DNA of 14,211 bases from NCBI GenBank assembly GCA_004356335.1, contig SMXP01000060.1:1-14211 (forward strand). The letters run 5' to 3'. Under the pieces are notes generated by a model. That model did no database searches, was not told where the DNA came from, and saw only the letters and a list, made by a program, of their open reading frames with translations. This stretch comes from Alphaproteobacteria bacterium. GTDB taxonomy: Bacteria; Pseudomonadota; Alphaproteobacteria; SMXP01. A program made the position numbers and the translations under genes. Positions 14,169 through 14,211 of this stretch are shown here, piece after piece; position 1 is the stretch's first letter, and each line of letters starts with the position of its first letter.

Positions 14169-14211
14169 TAGGGTCTTTCCGGTTTTGATGAAATCAAAAC
14201 CTGACCCTAAG
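14169..14211 (+). repeat. Module A (TAGGGTC type) of a mosaic repeat, cut by the window end
   Basis: Outer arms TAGGGTC (14169-14175) and GACCCTA (14203-14209) and inner arms GGTTTTGAT (14181-14189) and ATCAAAACC (14193-14201) are the same as in the copy at 2079-2120, which differs by one loop base (GGA there, GAA here). The final AAG begins the linker, so module B is expected just past the window. Confidence 0.88.

Noticed and set aside
1..14211. CRISPR array from the recurring repeats
   Set aside because: The repeats are kilobases apart, palindromic and variable, without regular spacers, and no cas gene is present.
1..14211. Insertion sequence or transposon
   Set aside because: No transposase or integrase reading frame and no terminal inverted repeats bounding a coding unit were found; the repeats are short and non-coding.

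Overview
The window looks like chromosomal DNA from an alphaproteobacterium. The evidence is (i) the gene order rsh - DUF2062 - pdxJ - acpS - lepB - rnc - era - recO - parC, a block I associate with Alphaproteobacteria; (ii) alphaproteobacterial-style ParC and Rsh sequences; (iii) intergenic palindromic mosaic repeats that resemble the RIME-type elements of Rhizobiales and relatives. No genus can be assigned from the sequence alone. There is no tRNA, rRNA, CRISPR array, transposase or phage gene.

Left part (about 1-4010, plus strand): a three-gene TRAP transporter operon. The genes are dctP (substrate-binding lipoprotein with a twin-arginine signal, TakP/FcbT1-like), dctQ (small membrane subunit, possibly with an extra N-terminal membrane segment) and dctM (large permease subunit with an insertion). 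A mosaic palindromic repeat lies upstream of dctP, in each gap between the genes, and downstream of dctM. The stop codons of dctP and dctQ lie inside the repeats, and the dctM stop directly abuts one.

Right part (4012-13943, minus strand): a housekeeping block read right to left. Rsh makes and degrades (p)ppGpp. A DUF2062 membrane protein, PdxJ (pyridoxal phosphate synthesis) and AcpS (acyl carrier protein activation) follow. After a repeat-filled gap come LepB (signal peptidase I), RNase III, Era and RecO, tightly packed, with ATGA overlaps at lepB/rnc and rnc/era. ParC (topoisomerase IV subunit A) ends the block and converges on dctM across a hairpin-rich gap. The block combines stringent response, cofactor and lipid activation, secretion, RNA processing and ribosome assembly, and DNA repair and topology. 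LepB may process exported proteins of the cell, but not the lipoprotein DctP, which would need signal peptidase II.

The non-coding structure is the most noteworthy part. Seven copies or fragments of a two-module palindromic element (module A, a 16-base linker of the AAGTCTTTGTTTTGTC type, module B) sit in the gaps, including both window ends. One copy is inverted and carries a nested palindromic insertion of about 55 bases, and one is an apparent A/B deletion junction. I see no convincing undescribed protein system; every large reading frame belongs to a recognisable family. No gene-free stretch exceeds 300 bases; the longest, 13944-14211, holds two repeat fragments, a candidate rsh promoter and a 12-base palindrome.
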